A DNA stretch of 64,000 bases from Lactobacillus sp. ESL0684. Its GTDB lineage: Bacteria; Bacillota; Bacilli; Lactobacillales; Lactobacillaceae. The stretch is from NCBI RefSeq assembly GCF_029392675.1, contig NZ_CP113941.1, forward strand, positions 422,001 to 486,000, in the 5' to 3' direction. Position 1 is the stretch's first letter. Each line of letters begins with the position of its first letter. Position numbers and translations under genes: made by a program. This document shows positions 26,327 through 39,445 of this stretch, in pieces. The notes under the pieces were generated by a model, which made no database searches, was not told the DNA's origin, and was given only the letters and a program-made list of their open reading frames with translations.

Positions 26327-27364
26327 GTGGATAATAGCTGGAAAATTCGCGATATTACTATTCCTAATCGCGTTGTTGTCGCACCAATGGCAGGAGTTTC
26401 AAATTCTGCCTTTCGGATGATTTGTAAAGAATTTGGTGCTGGAATGGTAGTTTGCGAAATGATTTCTGATCATGGAATTATTTACCGAAATAAAAAGACG
26501 ATGTCGATGATCAAGGTTGATCCGCGTGAACATCCAATGAGTATTCAAATTTTTGGTGGTACTGAGCAGACTCTATTGCAGGCGGCGCAATATATTGATC
26601 AACACACTGCTGCTGATATTATTGATATTAACTTAGGTTGTCCTGTGCCCAAGATTACTAAAACTGATGCAGGTTCGAAGTGGTTGCTTGATTCAAACAA
26701 GATTTATCAAATGGTGCATACTGTCGTTCAGAATGTTTCTAAACCTGTCAGCGTTAAAATGCGAATTGGGTGGGATCGTAAGCATATTTTTGCGGTTGAA
26801 AATGCATTGGCTGCTCAAGAGGCAGGTGCCAGTATGATCGCGATGCATGGTCGTACACGTAAGCAAATGTATCAAGGACAAGCAGACTGGGAAACGTTAC
26901 ATGAAGTAGCTAAGGTTCTTGATGTACCATTTGTTGCTAATGGAGATATCACTACTCCAGAATTAGCTCAAAAAGCCCTAAAAGAAATTGGTTCAACTGC
27001 GGTAATGGTTGGCCGAGCTGCTCTTGGTAATCCGTGGATTATCAAGGATATGGTTCACTATCTTGATACTGGTGAAAAGTTAATTCCGCAAACAGTAGCT
27101 GAAAAGGTTGCTACGGCTAAACACCAGCTGCAGGCATTAGTTGACTTAAAAGGTGAGCGGATAGCTGTTCCTGAGTTTCGTCAGCAAGCAGCCTACTATT
27201 TAAAAGGAATCCCGCGTTCAGCCAGAACTCGCGCTAAGATAAATGAGGTTTGGACTGCTCAGGAAGTTTATGATTTACTTGATAATTTTGCTGCTGAATA
27301 TGAAAAGCGACAGGCAATGAAAGCTAAAAATGTTAAAACTAAACTAGTAATGGAGGAAAAATAA
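26327..27364 (+). CDS. dusB: tRNA-dihydrouridine synthase
   Basis: A 345-residue FMN-dependent TIM-barrel enzyme that reduces uridines in tRNA D-loops. APMAGVSNSAFR at the N-terminus and NLGCPVPK with the catalytic Cys, C105, are diagnostic; MHGRTRKQMYQG and ANGDI follow in order. The start is GTG at 26327 behind AAAGGATG. Its stop abuts the TTG start of lysS, so the genes are translationally linked. DusB rather than another Dus is inferred from the Firmicute neighbourhood. Confidence 0.93.
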   Translation: MDNSWKIRDITIPNRVVVAPMAGVSNSAFRMICKEFGAGMVVCEMISDHGIIYRNKKTMSMIKVDPREHPMSIQIFGGTEQTLLQAAQYIDQHTAADIIDINLGCPVPKITKTDAGSKWLLDSNKIYQMVHTVVQNVSKPVSVKMRIGWDRKHIFAVENALAAQEAGASMIAMHGRTRKQMYQGQADWETLHEVAKVLDVPFVANGDITTPELAQKALKEIGSTAVMVGRAALGNPWIIKDMVHYLDTGEKLIPQTVAEKVATAKHQLQALVDLKGERIAVPEFRQQAAYYLKGIPRSARTRAKINEVWTAQEVYDLLDNFAAEYEKRQAMKAKNVKTKLVMEEK

Positions 27365-28909
<1,545 letters not shown>

Positions 28910-28939
28910 ACTTATTGTAAGCAATATAATTAGTCAAAA

Positions 28940-28968
28940 AGAGATTCTGTTAACGGAATCTCTCTTTT
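28940..28968 (+). terminator. Terminator of dusB-lysS
   Basis: AGAGATTC (28940-28947) pairs with GAATCTCT (28956-28963), followed by CTTTTT. Confidence 0.85.
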
Positions 28969-28983
28969 TCTTTCAAAAATAGT

Positions 28984-29011
28984 TTGCAAAATTAAAATAG
29001 TTTGCTATAAT
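28984..29011 (+). promoter_or_regulatory. Promoter of the tRNA pair
   Basis: TTGCAA (28984-28989), 16-bp spacer, TATAAT (29006-29011) with TGC directly before it (extended -10). It is 13 nt upstream of tRNA-Gly. Confidence 0.8.
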
Positions 29012-29023
29012 AAAATATGTCTT

Positions 29024-29095
29024 GCGGAAGTAGTTCAGTGGTAGAACATCACCTTGCCATGGTGGGGGTCGCGGGTTCGAATCCCGTCTTCCGCT
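29024..29095 (+). tRNA. tRNA-Gly (anticodon GCC)
   Basis: A 72-nt cloverleaf without an encoded CCA. The acceptor stem GCGGAAG pairs with CTTCCGC (29088-29094) and the discriminator base is T. The anticodon stem CACC/GGTG encloses TTGCCAT, with GCC at 29056-29058. The T-arm is GCGGG-TTCGAAT-CCCGT. A terminator-like hairpin follows after 10 nt. Confidence 0.97.
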
Positions 29096-29105
29096 TAATA
29101 TGATT

Positions 29106-29132
29106 GACTCACCGATCTCGGTGAGTCTTTTT
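29106..29132 (+). terminator. Terminator-like hairpin between tRNA-Gly and tRNA-Pro
   Basis: GACTCACCG (29106-29114) and CGGTGAGTC (29119-29127) form a perfect 9-bp GC-rich stem with a 4-nt loop and five T residues. tRNA-Pro starts only 6 nt after the T run. Confidence 0.85.
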
Positions 29133-29138
29133 ATTAAA

Positions 29139-29212
<74 letters not shown>

Positions 29213-29216
29213 TATC

Positions 29217-29243
29217 AACTGTCCGATAATGGGCAGTTTTTTT
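29217..29243 (+). terminator. Terminator after tRNA-Pro
   Basis: AACTGTCC (29217-29224) pairs with GGGCAGTT (29231-29238), with one G-U, followed by seven T residues overall. Confidence 0.85.
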
Positions 29244-29286
29244 GTTGCTTGTAAAAACCAGAATATTAGCGTGGCTTAAAGGTCTT

Positions 29287-29295
29287 TGGTATAAT
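29287..29295 (+). promoter_or_regulatory. Extended -10 promoter of clpC
   Basis: TGGTATAAT (29287-29295), 75 nt before the clpC start. No clear -35 and no tandem CtsR heptad repeat were found in the clpC upstream region. Confidence 0.55.
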
Positions 29296-29369
29296 GGTAA
29301 CAACGTTTTTGACAAAAAATCATAAGGCAATTAAGGCAAATATTACGTTATTAAAAGGTGGTGCTATCG

Positions 29370-31874
29370 ATGGAAACTTCTTATAGCAAAAGTGCAAATC
29401 AAATTATGGAAATTGCACGTGAACAAGCGCAAAAATTTCATCATCGACTGATTGGAACTGAACATTTATTATTGGCGATGGTGATTGAATCTGATGGCGA
29501 AGCTGGGAAAGATTTGCGTTCATGGGGCGTTACTCCTAAGGCAGTCAGTGAAGAAATTGAACGATATACAGGGTACGGCTCTGCAGCTAAAACATCTTAC
29601 ATGGAAATTTCTCCTCGTTTAGGTATGGCATTGACTTATTCTAAAAATATGGCTGTTCATATGGGGTATGACGAAGTTAATTCAAGATTTCTGCTAATAG
29701 GCTTGATTTCTAGTGAGCAAATTTTATCTGCTGTTATTTTACGTAATTTAAATGTTGATATTCATGAATTAGGACTTAATGTCAAAAAAGCATTGGCGAT
29801 TACTCCTCCTGATAATCAGAATTATCAAGATTACGATGATTTGATTGATGCTAAACCGACAAATCCTGGAAGAAATAAGGCTAAAAGTTTGACTAAGACT
29901 TTGGATCAAGTTTCAGTAGACCTTAATGAACAGGCTAAAAATAATCAAATTGATCCCGTAATTGGACGCGAGCAAGAAGTAAGTCGGGTAATTGAGGTTT
30001 TGTCACGGCGAACTAAAAATAATCCGGTTTTGATCGGTGAGCCAGGTGTGGGTAAAACTGCGGTTGCTGAAGCAATTGCAACTGCGATTGTCAATAAAAA
30101 AGTGCCAGCTGACTTACTTAATAAACGAGTAATCTCATTAGACTTGGGGGGATTAGTTGCTGGTACTAAATATCGTGGTGAATTTGAGGAACGTTTAAAA
30201 AATATTCTCAAAGAAATCAAGCGTGATGGCAAAATTATTCTCTTTATTGATGAATTACATATGATAGTTGGAGCTGGCGGTGCAGAAGGGTCAATTGATG
30301 CGTCTAATATATTGAAACCGTCACTTGCTCGTGGCGATATTCAAATGATTGGTGCTACTACTTATAACGAATATCAAAAGTATATCGAAAAAGATCAAGC
30401 GTTGGCGAGACGGTTTCAGCAGGTTCGCCTAGACGAACCATCACGAGCTGAAACTTTGGCAATTTTGCAAGGTTTAAAGCCTAAGTATGAAAAATTTCAT
30501 CACGTTAAAATTGCAGATGAAGCATTAGCTAGTGCGGTTGACTTGGCTACTCGGTATATTTCTAATCGGTATCTACCAGATAAAGCGATTGATTTAATTG
30601 ATGAAGCTAGTGCGGCAGTTAAGATTGCACATCAGCCTAATCAACCTAGCAATCAGTTATTGCAACTGACCAAGCAAATTGCAACTATTACTGATGAAAA
30701 AAATCAGGCCGCAATTAATCAGAATTTTGTCCAAGCAGCTACTTTACAAGAAAAGCAGAATGCTTTACAAAATTGTAAAGCTCAATTGAATGCTAAGTTG
30801 GAACAAGGTGTTTCGGGGCAGGATACTGTTTTACCTAAAGATGTTGCCCAAGTAGTTTCTGCTTTGACTGGTGTACCAGCCACTCAAATGACTCAAAGCG
30901 AAACCAAACGATTAGCCGATCTAGAGCATGAGCTTCACAAGCGGATTGTTGGTCAGGATCAAGGAGTTAGGTCAGTCAGTCGTGCAATTAGGCGTAGTCG
31001 TAGTGGGATCAAGGATGAAAATCGTCCAATTGGCTCGTTTTTGTTCTTAGGACCAACAGGTGTAGGTAAGACGGAACTTGCCAAAGCGATTGCTGAAACA
31101 GTTTTTGATTCTGAGAATAATTTAATCAGAATTGATATGTCAGAATATATGGATCAGGTTGCCAGTAGTAAATTGATTGGTTCTGCACCAGGTTATGTTG
31201 GCTATGATGAAGGTGGTCAGTTATCTGAGAGGGTACGCCGCCACCCATATTCAGTGATTTTGCTAGATGAGGTAGAAAAGGCGCATCCTGATGTGTTTAA
31301 TCTGCTATTACAAGTATTAGATGACGGCTTTTTAACGGACTCTAAGGGTCGAAAAATTGATTTCCGCAATACAATTATTATCATGACTTCTAATTTGGGT
31401 TCACGTTCTTTGTTTGAAACCAAACAAGTAGGTTTTGCGGCTAATGAAACTAGTCAGGCAAAGCAACAAAAAGAGCGCATTGATCGAGCTTTAAAACAAT
31501 TCTTTAGACCAGAATTTTTGAATCGGATTGATGAAACTATCATTTTTGATGAGCTTGATCAAAAGCAATTACGGCAAATTGTAACTTTGCTAGTTCAAAG
31601 ATTAGTTACTCGCATGCAAAAGCAAGGAATTCAGTTGAAATTGTCACCAGCTGCATTAGACAAAATTGCTAAGGATGGTTATAGTCCGCAGTGGGGAGCT
31701 AGACCTCTGCGTAGAGCTATTCAAACTGATATTGAGGACAAAATTGCTTCACTGCTGATTGCTGGTGATCTGCAGTCGGGAGATTTATTAAAGATTGGCA
31801 GCAGTCATGAAAAATTAAAATTTGCTGTAGTTAAAGCTGGCAATAGTGCTAGTAAATCAAGCTTAGTTAATTGA
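29370..31874 (+). CDS. clpC: AAA+ unfoldase subunit ClpC
   Basis: An 834-residue HSP100 protein that feeds substrates to ClpP. Two Clp-N repeats lie at about residues 1-145. D1 carries Walker [10 protein letters not shown] and Walker B LFIDELH. A middle region with a UVR-like coiled coil ([18 protein letters not shown]) is followed by D2 with Walker [10 protein letters not shown] and the C-terminal D2-small domain. ATG 29370 is chosen because AAAGGTGG lies about 8 nt upstream. It lies between the tRNAs and rpoB; ctsR, mcsA and mcsB, its partners in Bacillus, are not adjacent. Confidence 0.92.
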   Translation: METSYSKSANQIMEIAREQAQKFHHRLIGTEHLLLAMVIESDGEAGKDLRSWGVTPKAVSEEIERYTGYGSAAKTSYMEISPRLGMALTYSKNMAVHMGYDEVNSRFLLIGLISSEQILSAVILRNLNVDIHELGLNVKKALAITPPDNQNYQDYDDLIDAKPTNPGRNKAKSLTKTLDQVSVDLNEQAKNNQIDPVIGREQEVSRVIEVLSRRTKNNPVLIGEPGVGKTAVAEAIATAIVNKKVPADLLNKRVISLDLGGLVAGTKYRGEFEERLKNILKEIKRDGKIILFIDELHMIVGAGGAEGSIDASNILKPSLARGDIQMIGATTYNEYQKYIEKDQALARRFQQVRLDEPSRAETLAILQGLKPKYEKFHHVKIADEALASAVDLATRYISNRYLPDKAIDLIDEASAAVKIAHQPNQPSNQLLQLTKQIATITDEKNQAAINQNFVQAATLQEKQNALQNCKAQLNAKLEQGVSGQDTVLPKDVAQVVSALTGVPATQMTQSETKRLADLEHELHKRIVGQDQGVRSVSRAIRRSRSGIKDENRPIGSFLFLGPTGVGKTELAKAIAETVFDSENNLIRIDMSEYMDQVASSKLIGSAPGYVGYDEGGQLSERVRRHPYSVILLDEVEKAHPDVFNLLLQVLDDGFLTDSKGRKIDFRNTIIIMTSNLGSRSLFETKQVGFAANETSQAKQQKERIDRALKQFFRPEFLNRIDETIIFDELDQKQLRQIVTLLVQRLVTRMQKQGIQLKLSPAALDKIAKDGYSPQWGARPLRRAIQTDIEDKIASLLIAGDLQSGDLLKIGSSHEKLKFAVVKAGNSASKSSLVN

Positions 31875-31899
31875 CAAATGAAGTGTAACTTGTTACTAT
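31871..31899 (+). promoter_or_regulatory. Candidate rpoBC promoter overlapping the clpC stop codon
   Basis: Consensus TTGACA (31871-31876) contains the clpC TGA stop; TACTAT (31894-31899) follows after 17 bp. A TATAAT at 31897-31902 would need a 20-bp spacer. The resulting rpoB leader is about 170 nt. Confidence 0.5.
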
Positions 31900-31930
31900 A
31901 ATTGTTGATTTAAAAATGCTGAGTTTCAGA

Positions 31931-31998
31931 ATTTTGCTGATCTATTGTCCAGCAGAATAATAAAAGACAAAAATGACGTGTGTTGTTTTTGTCTTTTT
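31931..31998 (+). promoter_or_regulatory. Structured rpoB 5' leader with terminator-like hairpin
   Basis: Two consecutive hairpins: ATTTTGCTG (31931-31939) with CAGCAGAAT (31950-31958), and AAAAGACAAAAA (31962-31973) with TTTTTGTCTTTT (31986-31997), the latter ending in a T run. The second can terminate clpC, but it also lies inside the rpoB leader, so it may attenuate rpoBC. A Lacto-rpoB RNA motif is known from rpoB leaders of lactic acid bacteria and may correspond; I could not run a covariance search. Confidence 0.6.
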
Positions 31999-32076
31999 TA
32001 TGCAAAAAATTCCAGTTTTTTATTTTTGTAATCGAAATGTAATATTTGCTTTCTCCAACAGAAAGGATGTTTCTCT

Positions 32077-35000
32077 TTGTTAAATGGACACGTAGTTAAC
32101 TATGGTAAACACCGGACAAGACGTAGTTTTTCACGCATTAAAGAAGTGCTGGATCTACCTAACTTGACTGATGTACAGACTGAATCATACAAGTGGTTCC
32201 TTGATGAAGGTATCAAGGAAGTTTTTGATGATATTATGCCAATCAGTGATTATTCTGGTAAACTTTCCCTAGAATATATGGGCTATAAATTAGAAAAACC
32301 GAAGTATACGGTTGATGAGGCTCGTGATCACGATGCAACCTATTCTGCACCGATGCATGTTACGCTTAAACTCGCTAACCAAAAAACCGGTGAGATTAAG
32401 ACCCAGGATGTTTTCTTTGGCGATTTGCCACTCATGACTGAATCTGGCTCTTTTATTATCAATGGTGCTGAGAGAGTTATTGTTTCACAATTGGTTAGAT
32501 CACCGAGTGTTTATTATTCTGGTGATTATGATAAAAATGGTCGGCAAATCTTTGGTACAACAGTTATTCCTAACCGGGGTGCATGGTTAGAATACGAAAC
32601 TGACGCTAAGAATATTTCATATGTTCGAGTTGATCGGACTCGTAAATTGCCATTAACTGTTTTAATTAGAGCAATGGGAATTGGCTCTGACAGTGACATT
32701 CTAGATATGTTTGGTGAGAGTGATACTCTGCAATTTACTTTGGATAAGGATGTCCATAAGAATCCAGCTGATTCTCGTGTTGCAGAGGCTTTAAAGGATG
32801 TTTATGAAAGATTGCGTCCTGGTGAACCGAAGACGACAGATTCGTCACGTTCATTGTTGTATTCACGTTTCTTTGATCCACGTCGTTATGATTTGGCACC
32901 TGTTGGTCGTTACAAGGTCAATAAAAAATTGTCGCTTAAGAATCGCCTTTATGGTCAAACCTTAGCTGAAACTTTAGCAGATCCAGATACTGGTGAAATT
33001 ATTGCTAAAAAAGGTACGGTAATGACTCATGCTGTCATGGATACTTTGGATCCTTATCTTGACCGTGATGATTTTAAGATGGTAACGTATGAGCCTTCAA
33101 AAGAGGGGGTTTTACCTGATCCAATTACTGTTCAAGAAATTAAAGTCTTTTCTAAAGATAATCCTGAACGTGTTGTTAAGATTATGTCTAACGGTCATAT
33201 TGACAAGAATATTAAATATTTAACTCCAGCTGATGTGTTAGCTTCAATCAATTACTTTTTCTTGTTACAAGATGGTATTGGTAACGTTGACGATATCGAC
33301 CACTTGGGTAATCGGCGGATTCGCCGTGTTGGTGAATTGATGCAAAATCAATTACGAATCGGTTTATCCAGAATGGAACGAGTAGTTCGTGAACGGATGT
33401 CTACTCAGGATCAAGCAACAGTTACTCCACAACAATTGATCAATATTAGACCGATTGTTGCCAGCATCAAAGAATTCTTTGGTTCATCACAATTGTCGCA
33501 ATTTATGGATCAACATAATCCTTTAGGCGAATTAACTCATAAGCGTCGGATGTCTGCATTAGGGCCTGGTGGTTTGACACGTGATCGTGCTGGATATGAA
33601 GTTCGGGATGTTCACTATACTCAATATGGTCGTTTATGCCCAATCGAAACTCCAGAAGGTCCTAACATTGGGTTAATTAACTCACTTGCCACATATGCAG
33701 TTATTAACAAGTATGGTTTTATTGAGACTCCTTATCGGCGAGTTTCATGGAAGACTCACAAAGTTACTGACAAGATTGACTATCTGACCGCTGACGTTGA
33801 GGATAATTATACGATTGCTGGAGCTAATACGCGGTTAAATCCAGATGGTTCTTTTAAAGATAAGTTGGTTTTAGCACGTCAAAAAGAAGACAACGTCGAA
33901 GTTAGTCCAGACAAGATTGACTATATGGACGTTATTCCTAAGCAAGTTGTGTCGGTTGCTTCGGCATGTATTCCATTTTTGGAAAATGATGACTCCAATC
34001 GTGCCTTGATGGGTGCTAACCAACAACGTCAGGCAGCTCCATTAATTAATCCGCATAGCTCACTAGTTGGTACTGGGATGGAGTATCGGGCAGCTCATGA
34101 TTCGGGTGCGGCTTTGCTTGCTAAAGCAGATGGTCAGGTCGAATATGTTGATGCTGATACAATTCGCATTCGCCGTGAGGATGATACTTTAGATAAGTAC
34201 ACACTTGAAAAGTATCGTCGTTCCAACAACTCTAAATCTTACAATCAAACGCCAATTGTCAAATTAGGCGATCAAGTTGTCAAGGGTGAAGTTATTGCGA
34301 ATGGTCCAACTATGGATAATGGTGAACTAGCTTTGGGACAAAACCCAGTAATTGCTTTCATGACCTGGAACATGTACAACTATGAAGATGCAATCTTGCT
34401 ATCTGAGCGGTTAGTCAAAGATGATGTCTATACTTCAATTAGTATTGAAGATTATGAATCTGAAGCCCGTGATACTAAACTAGGACCAGAAGAAATTACA
34501 CGTGAATTACCTAATGTTGGTGAGGATGCATTAAAAGATCTTGATGAGCACGGTATTATTCGGGTTGGTGCCGAAGTTCATGATGGGGACATCTTAGTTG
34601 GTAAGGTAACGCCTAAAGGAGTTACTGAATTATCAGCTGAGGAAAGATTATTGCATGCGATTTTTGGTGAAAAAGCTCGTGAAGTACGTGATACCTCATT
34701 GCGTGTACCACATGGTGGTGGCGGAATTGTCCGTGATGTAAAAGTTTATAATCGTGAAAACGGCGATGAACTTTCACCAGGTGTTAATACGCTAGTTCGG
34801 GTATATATTGCGCAGAAACGTAAAATTCAAGTCGGAGACAAAATGTCTGGTCGACATGGTAATAAGGGTACGGTAGCAGCTGTTATGCCTGAAGAGGATA
34901 TGCCTTACTTACCAGATGGTACGCCAGTTGATATCTGTTTGAACCCAATGGGTGTTCCGTCACGTATGAATATCGGGCAGCTTTTGGAATTGCACTTAGG

Positions 35001-35721
35001 TAGAGCTGCTAATACGTTGGGTATCCATGTAGCTACCCCAGCCTTTGATGGTGCTAATGAGGACGATGTTTGGGATACAGTTCATAAAGCAGGAATTGAC
35101 AAAGATGGTAAGACTGTTTTATATGATGGTCGTACAGGTGAGCCGTTCCATAACCGTGTTTCGGTCGGAATTATGCATTATCTGAAGTTAACTCACATGG
35201 TTGATGATAAGATTCATGCTCGTTCAATTGGGCCTTACTCATTGGTTACTCAACAACCTTTAGGTGGTAAAGCACAATTTGGTGGTCAGCGTTTTGGTGA
35301 AATGGAAGTTTGGGCTCTGGAAGCTTATGGTGCTGCGTATACTTTACAAGAAATTTTGACTTACAAGTCAGATGATGTTGTTGGTCGTGTCAAGGCATAT
35401 GAGGCAATCGTCAAGGGTGAGCGAATTCCTAAGCCAGGTGTACCTGAATCGTTCCGAGTTTTGGTAAAAGAACTACAATCATTAGGACTAGATATCCGTG
35501 TACTTGATTTGGATCATAAGGAAGTTGAGTTGCGGGATATGGATGAAGATTCTAATGAGCATTTAAATATTGATACCTTATCGAAGATGGCTGAAGAACA
35601 AGAAAAGAAAAAGTTAGCCCAAGAAACTGTCAAGTCTGAAGACGAAGACACTAAAGAGTTACCAGCAAATGCTGAACCAGTGACTGATAACTCTAATGAT
35701 GACACCAAAATTTCTAAATAA
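32077..35721 (+). CDS. rpoB: RNA polymerase beta subunit
   Basis: A 1214-residue subunit forming half of the RNA polymerase active cleft. The rifampicin-binding region is intact and wild-type-like ([20 protein letters not shown], then [11 protein letters not shown]), with Gln, Asp, His and Ser at the usual resistance positions. The C-terminal [20 protein letters not shown] motif is present, followed by an acidic tail of about 50 residues. The start is TTG at 32077 behind GAAAGGATG, reading [10 protein letters not shown]. It lies 16 nt before rpoC. Confidence 0.97.
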   Translation: MLNGHVVNYGKHRTRRSFSRIKEVLDLPNLTDVQTESYKWFLDEGIKEVFDDIMPISDYSGKLSLEYMGYKLEKPKYTVDEARDHDATYSAPMHVTLKLANQKTGEIKTQDVFFGDLPLMTESGSFIINGAERVIVSQLVRSPSVYYSGDYDKNGRQIFGTTVIPNRGAWLEYETDAKNISYVRVDRTRKLPLTVLIRAMGIGSDSDILDMFGESDTLQFTLDKDVHKNPADSRVAEALKDVYERLRPGEPKTTDSSRSLLYSRFFDPRRYDLAPVGRYKVNKKLSLKNRLYGQTLAETLADPDTGEIIAKKGTVMTHAVMDTLDPYLDRDDFKMVTYEPSKEGVLPDPITVQEIKVFSKDNPERVVKIMSNGHIDKNIKYLTPADVLASINYFFLLQDGIGNVDDIDHLGNRRIRRVGELMQNQLRIGLSRMERVVRERMSTQDQATVTPQQLINIRPIVASIKEFFGSSQLSQFMDQHNPLGELTHKRRMSALGPGGLTRDRAGYEVRDVHYTQYGRLCPIETPEGPNIGLINSLATYAVINKYGFIETPYRRVSWKTHKVTDKIDYLTADVEDNYTIAGANTRLNPDGSFKDKLVLARQKEDNVEVSPDKIDYMDVIPKQVVSVASACIPFLENDDSNRALMGANQQRQAAPLINPHSSLVGTGMEYRAAHDSGAALLAKADGQVEYVDADTIRIRREDDTLDKYTLEKYRRSNNSKSYNQTPIVKLGDQVVKGEVIANGPTMDNGELALGQNPVIAFMTWNMYNYEDAILLSERLVKDDVYTSISIEDYESEARDTKLGPEEITRELPNVGEDALKDLDEHGIIRVGAEVHDGDILVGKVTPKGVTELSAEERLLHAIFGEKAREVRDTSLRVPHGGGGIVRDVKVYNRENGDELSPGVNTLVRVYIAQKRKIQVGDKMSGRHGNKGTVAAVMPEEDMPYLPDGTPVDICLNPMGVPSRMNIGQLLELHLGRAANTLGIHVATPAFDGANEDDVWDTVHKAGIDKDGKTVLYDGRTGEPFHNRVSVGIMHYLKLTHMVDDKIHARSIGPYSLVTQQPLGGKAQFGGQRFGEMEVWALEAYGAAYTLQEILTYKSDDVVGRVKAYEAIVKGERIPKPGVPESFRVLVKELQSLGLDIRVLDLDHKEVELRDMDEDSNEHLNIDTLSKMAEEQEKKKLAQETVKSEDEDTKELPANAEPVTDNSNDDTKISK

Positions 35722-35737
35722 GTAGGAGGTTAAGCTT

Positions 35738-38700
35738 TTGATCGATGTAAATAAGTTTGAAAGTATGCAAATTGGACTTGCATCACCTAATAAAATCCGT
35801 AGCTGGTCATACGGTGAAGTCAAAAAACCGGAAACGATCAATTATCGTACTCTGAAACCAGAAAAAGATGGTTTATTTGACGAGAGAATATTTGGACCAA
35901 CTAAAGATTGGGCTTGTGCCTGTGGTAAGTATAAGGGTGTTAGATATCGCGGAATTGTTTGTGATCGCTGCGGGGTTGAAGTTACTAACGCTAAAGTCAG
36001 ACGCGAGCGGATGGGTCATATTGAATTAGCTGCTCCTGTTACTCATATTTGGTATTTCAAGGGAATTCCATCAAGAATGGGATTAATTCTTGATATTTCA
36101 CCAAAGTTATTAGAAGAAGTAATTTATTTTGCAGCTTATATCGTGATTGATCCAGGTGATACAGATCTTGAATTTAAGCAGTTATTAACTGAAGCTGAAT
36201 ATCGTGAACAAAAAGGCAAGTATGGTAATCGCTTTACTGCTAAAATGGGTGCTGAAGCCATTCGAGATTTATTACGCAAAGTTGACTTAAATCAAGAAGT
36301 CGTTGATTTAAAGAAAGAACTAGAAACAGCAACTGGCCAAAAACGGACTAGAGCTATTCGTAGATTAGACATTTTAGATGCCTTTAAGGATTCGGGTAAT
36401 AGTCCTGAGTGGATGGTAATGGATGCTGTTCCAGTTATTCCTCCGGACCTACGCCCAATGGTGCAACTGGAAGGTGGGCGATTTGCTACCTCTGATTTGA
36501 ATGACTTATATCGGCGGGTAATTAATCGTAATAATCGGTTGAAGCGATTGCTTGATTTAAATGCACCAAATATTATTGTGCAAAATGAAAAGCGAATGCT
36601 GCAAGAAGCTGTTGATGCCTTAATTGATAATGGTCGCCGCGGTCGACCAGTTGTTGGACCAGGTAATAGACCTCTAAAATCCTTATCACACTTACTTAAG
36701 GGTAAACAGGGACGTTTCCGTCAAAACTTGCTTGGTAAACGGGTTGATTATTCTGGTCGTTCGGTTATCGATGTTTCACCAAAATTAAAATTTTACCAGT
36801 GTGGTGTTCCACGTCCAATGGCTTTGGAATTGTTTAAACCATTTGTAATGCATGAACTGGTTAAGCGCGGAATTGCATCCAATATTAAGAGTGCTAAGCG
36901 TAAGATTGATCGTGAAGACGATGATGTCTGGGATGTACTTGAAGATGTTATCAAAGAAAGAACGGTTTTGTTAAATCGGGCGCCGACATTGCACCGATTG
37001 AGTATTCAAGCTTTTGAACCGGTTTTGGTACCAGGTAAGTCAATTCGGTTACATCCATTAGCCTGTGAAGCTTATAATGCCGACTTTGATGGTGACCAGA
37101 TGGCGATTCACGTGCCATTATCTGATGAAGCCGTAGCTGAGTCACGAATGTTAATGATGGCTTCGCACCATATCTTGGCGCCTAAAGATGGTAAGCCGAT
37201 CGTAACTCCATCTCAGGATGTTGTGTTAGGTAATTATTGGTTAACCCAAGCAGAACGTGGCCGCGAGGGTGAGGGTATGATTTTTAATTCGATTGCTGAA
37301 GCTACAATAGCTTATAACAATGGGATAATTCATTACCATACTATTATTGGGCTTAATGCTGCGTCGATGCCTGATAAAACTTGGCCTAAGGATTGCGAAA
37401 ATGGTATTTTTGTAACTACCTATGGTAAGGCGATTTTTAACCAAATTTTCCCTGAAGATTACTTCTATGTTAATGAACCAACTGAAGAGAACTTGAATAA
37501 TCCACTGGCTAGGAAGTATTTCTTAGAACCAGGTGAAGATATTTATGAGAAGATTGATAATATTGGATCTGACTTAGTGGATACTCCATTTAAGAAGTCA
37601 TTCTTATCGGATTCAATTGCCACAATTTATAAGTACTATAAAGTACAAAGAACCTCAGATTATTTAGATGACTTAAAGACTTTGGGTTATACCAGTTCAA
37701 CAACTTCTGGTATTACTATTGGGATGACTGATGTTCCAGAAATTGATGATAAAGATGAAAAGGTAGACAAAGCCCATAAGCAAGTTGACGTAGTTTCTAA
37801 GCAATTCAGACGTGGTTTGATTACTGAACAAGAACGTCACGATCGTGTAATTAGTATTTGGAATGATTGTAAGGATCAAGTTCAGGACGAAATTGCCCAA
37901 ATTTATGATCCACATAATCCAATTACAATCATGGCTGACTCGGGTGCGCGTGGTAACATTTCCAACTTTACTCAGCTGGCCGGAATGCGTGGCTTGATGG
38001 CTACTCCTAACGGTGGACTATTTGAAATTCCAGTTACTTCAAACTTTAAAGAAGGTTTGTCCGTTTTGGAGCTGTTCATGTCAACTCACGGTGCTCGTAA
38101 GGGAATGACTGATACGGCGCTAAAGACTGCTCAGTCTGGTTACTTAACTAGACGTTTGGTTGATGTTGCCCAAGATGTGATTATTCGTGAAGAAGACTGT
38201 GGAACTGACCGTGGTATTGTGGTTCACGCGATTATGGAAGGTGACGAATTAATCGAGCCGTTGTTTGATCGACTACTTGGACGTTTTACTGGTGAAACTG
38301 TTAAAGATCCACAAACAGGTGAAACAATTGTTGGTCCTGACGTAATGTTAGACGAAAAGCTAGCACATCAGATTTGTGATGTTGGTGTAACTAACGTTAA
38401 GATTCGTTCGATTTTAACTTGTGATACTTCACATGGTGTTTGTCGTAAATGTTACGGAATGAACCTAGCTACTGCTGAAGAAGTAGAAGTCGGTGAAGCA
38501 GTTGGTACTGTTGCCGCTCAATCAATTGGTGAACCAGGTACGCAACTTACTTTACGTACTTTCCACAATGGTGGGGTTGCTGGTGCTGAGGATATTACTC
38601 AAGGGTTGCCTCGTGTGCAAGAATTGTTTGAAGCAAGAAATCCTAAAGGTCGTGCGGTTATTTCTGAAGTTGACGGTGTAATTGATTCAGTTCAAGAAAA

Positions 38701-39403
38701 TCCGGCGGAGCATACACGTGAAATTACTGTTAAAGGTAAGATTGATACTAGAAGTTATAGTGTGCCATATACTGCTTCAGTAGCTGTTGCAGAAGGTGAT
38801 GAGGTTCGCCGTGGTGATAAGCTGACTTTGGGATCAGTCGATCCAAAAGAATTAATTCAGGTAACTGATACTTTAACTACTGAAGAATATATTTTAGTTG
38901 AAGTTCAAAAAGCCTATCGAATGCAGGGGGTTGATATTTCTGATAAACACGTCGAAGTATTGACTAGACAAATGCTGCAAAAGGTTCGAGTACTTGATCC
39001 AGGTGAAACAGATCTATTACCAGGTGAAACTTTAGACATCGATCAATTTAAGGAACGTAACAAATCAGTTATTATTTCTGGTGGGATACCTGCAACTGCA
39101 CAGAGCATAATTTTGGGTATTACTAAGGCTGCGCTCGAAACTAACAGTTTCTTGTCTGCCGCTTCGTTCCAGGAGACGACTCGTGTTCTGACTGATGCTT
39201 CTATTAGAGGCAAGAATGATCCATTGCTTGGATTAAAAGAAAATGTTATTATCGGAAAAATTATTCCGGCTGGTACTGGTCTCCCAGTTTACCGTGATAT
39301 GGAACCTGATGCTGATGTTAAGAAGCCGAAGTCTGTTTATTCAATTGCTGATATTGAAAAGCAGATGAAGGAAGCTGACAAGGCAAAGGTGCCACAAAAA
39401 TAG
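35738..39403 (+). CDS. rpoC: RNA polymerase beta' subunit
   Basis: A 1221-residue catalytic subunit. The N-terminal zinc site is [20 protein letters not shown]. The Mg2+-binding motif NADFDGDQ starts at residue 447, with the three catalytic Asp residues at 449, 451 and 453. A second zinc cluster lies near [11 protein letters not shown]. The start is TTG at 35738, eight bases after GTAGGAGG. It is cotranscribed with rpoB and ends at a strong terminator. Confidence 0.97.
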   Translation: MIDVNKFESMQIGLASPNKIRSWSYGEVKKPETINYRTLKPEKDGLFDERIFGPTKDWACACGKYKGVRYRGIVCDRCGVEVTNAKVRRERMGHIELAAPVTHIWYFKGIPSRMGLILDISPKLLEEVIYFAAYIVIDPGDTDLEFKQLLTEAEYREQKGKYGNRFTAKMGAEAIRDLLRKVDLNQEVVDLKKELETATGQKRTRAIRRLDILDAFKDSGNSPEWMVMDAVPVIPPDLRPMVQLEGGRFATSDLNDLYRRVINRNNRLKRLLDLNAPNIIVQNEKRMLQEAVDALIDNGRRGRPVVGPGNRPLKSLSHLLKGKQGRFRQNLLGKRVDYSGRSVIDVSPKLKFYQCGVPRPMALELFKPFVMHELVKRGIASNIKSAKRKIDREDDDVWDVLEDVIKERTVLLNRAPTLHRLSIQAFEPVLVPGKSIRLHPLACEAYNADFDGDQMAIHVPLSDEAVAESRMLMMASHHILAPKDGKPIVTPSQDVVLGNYWLTQAERGREGEGMIFNSIAEATIAYNNGIIHYHTIIGLNAASMPDKTWPKDCENGIFVTTYGKAIFNQIFPEDYFYVNEPTEENLNNPLARKYFLEPGEDIYEKIDNIGSDLVDTPFKKSFLSDSIATIYKYYKVQRTSDYLDDLKTLGYTSSTTSGITIGMTDVPEIDDKDEKVDKAHKQVDVVSKQFRRGLITEQERHDRVISIWNDCKDQVQDEIAQIYDPHNPITIMADSGARGNISNFTQLAGMRGLMATPNGGLFEIPVTSNFKEGLSVLELFMSTHGARKGMTDTALKTAQSGYLTRRLVDVAQDVIIREEDCGTDRGIVVHAIMEGDELIEPLFDRLLGRFTGETVKDPQTGETIVGPDVMLDEKLAHQICDVGVTNVKIRSILTCDTSHGVCRKCYGMNLATAEEVEVGEAVGTVAAQSIGEPGTQLTLRTFHNGGVAGAEDITQGLPRVQELFEARNPKGRAVISEVDGVIDSVQENPAEHTREITVKGKIDTRSYSVPYTASVAVAEGDEVRRGDKLTLGSVDPKELIQVTDTLTTEEYILVEVQKAYRMQGVDISDKHVEVLTRQMLQKVRVLDPGETDLLPGETLDIDQFKERNKSVIISGGIPATAQSIILGITKAALETNSFLSAASFQETTRVLTDASIRGKNDPLLGLKENVIIGKIIPAGTGLPVYRDMEPDADVKKPKSVYSIADIEKQMKEADKAKVPQK

Positions 39404-39405
39404 AT

Positions 39406-39445
39406 AAAAAAGTGTTCTACTATGATTTTTAGTAGAACACTTTTT
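39406..39445. terminator. Bidirectional terminator between rpoC and comC
   Basis: AAAAAGTGTTCTACTA and TAGTAGAACACTTTTT form a 16-bp stem (39407-39422 with 39430-39445), with A and T runs on both sides. It overlaps the stop codon of the convergent minus-strand gene. Confidence 0.92.

Noticed and set aside
29945-30232. Antisense reading frames inside clpC, ftsH, rpoB and the ribosomal genes
   Set aside because: They lack ribosome binding sites and lie within strongly conserved genes, so they are compositional shadows.
32077-35721. Rifampicin-resistance change in rpoB
   Set aside because: The Gln, Asp, His and Ser positions of the resistance-determining region look wild type.
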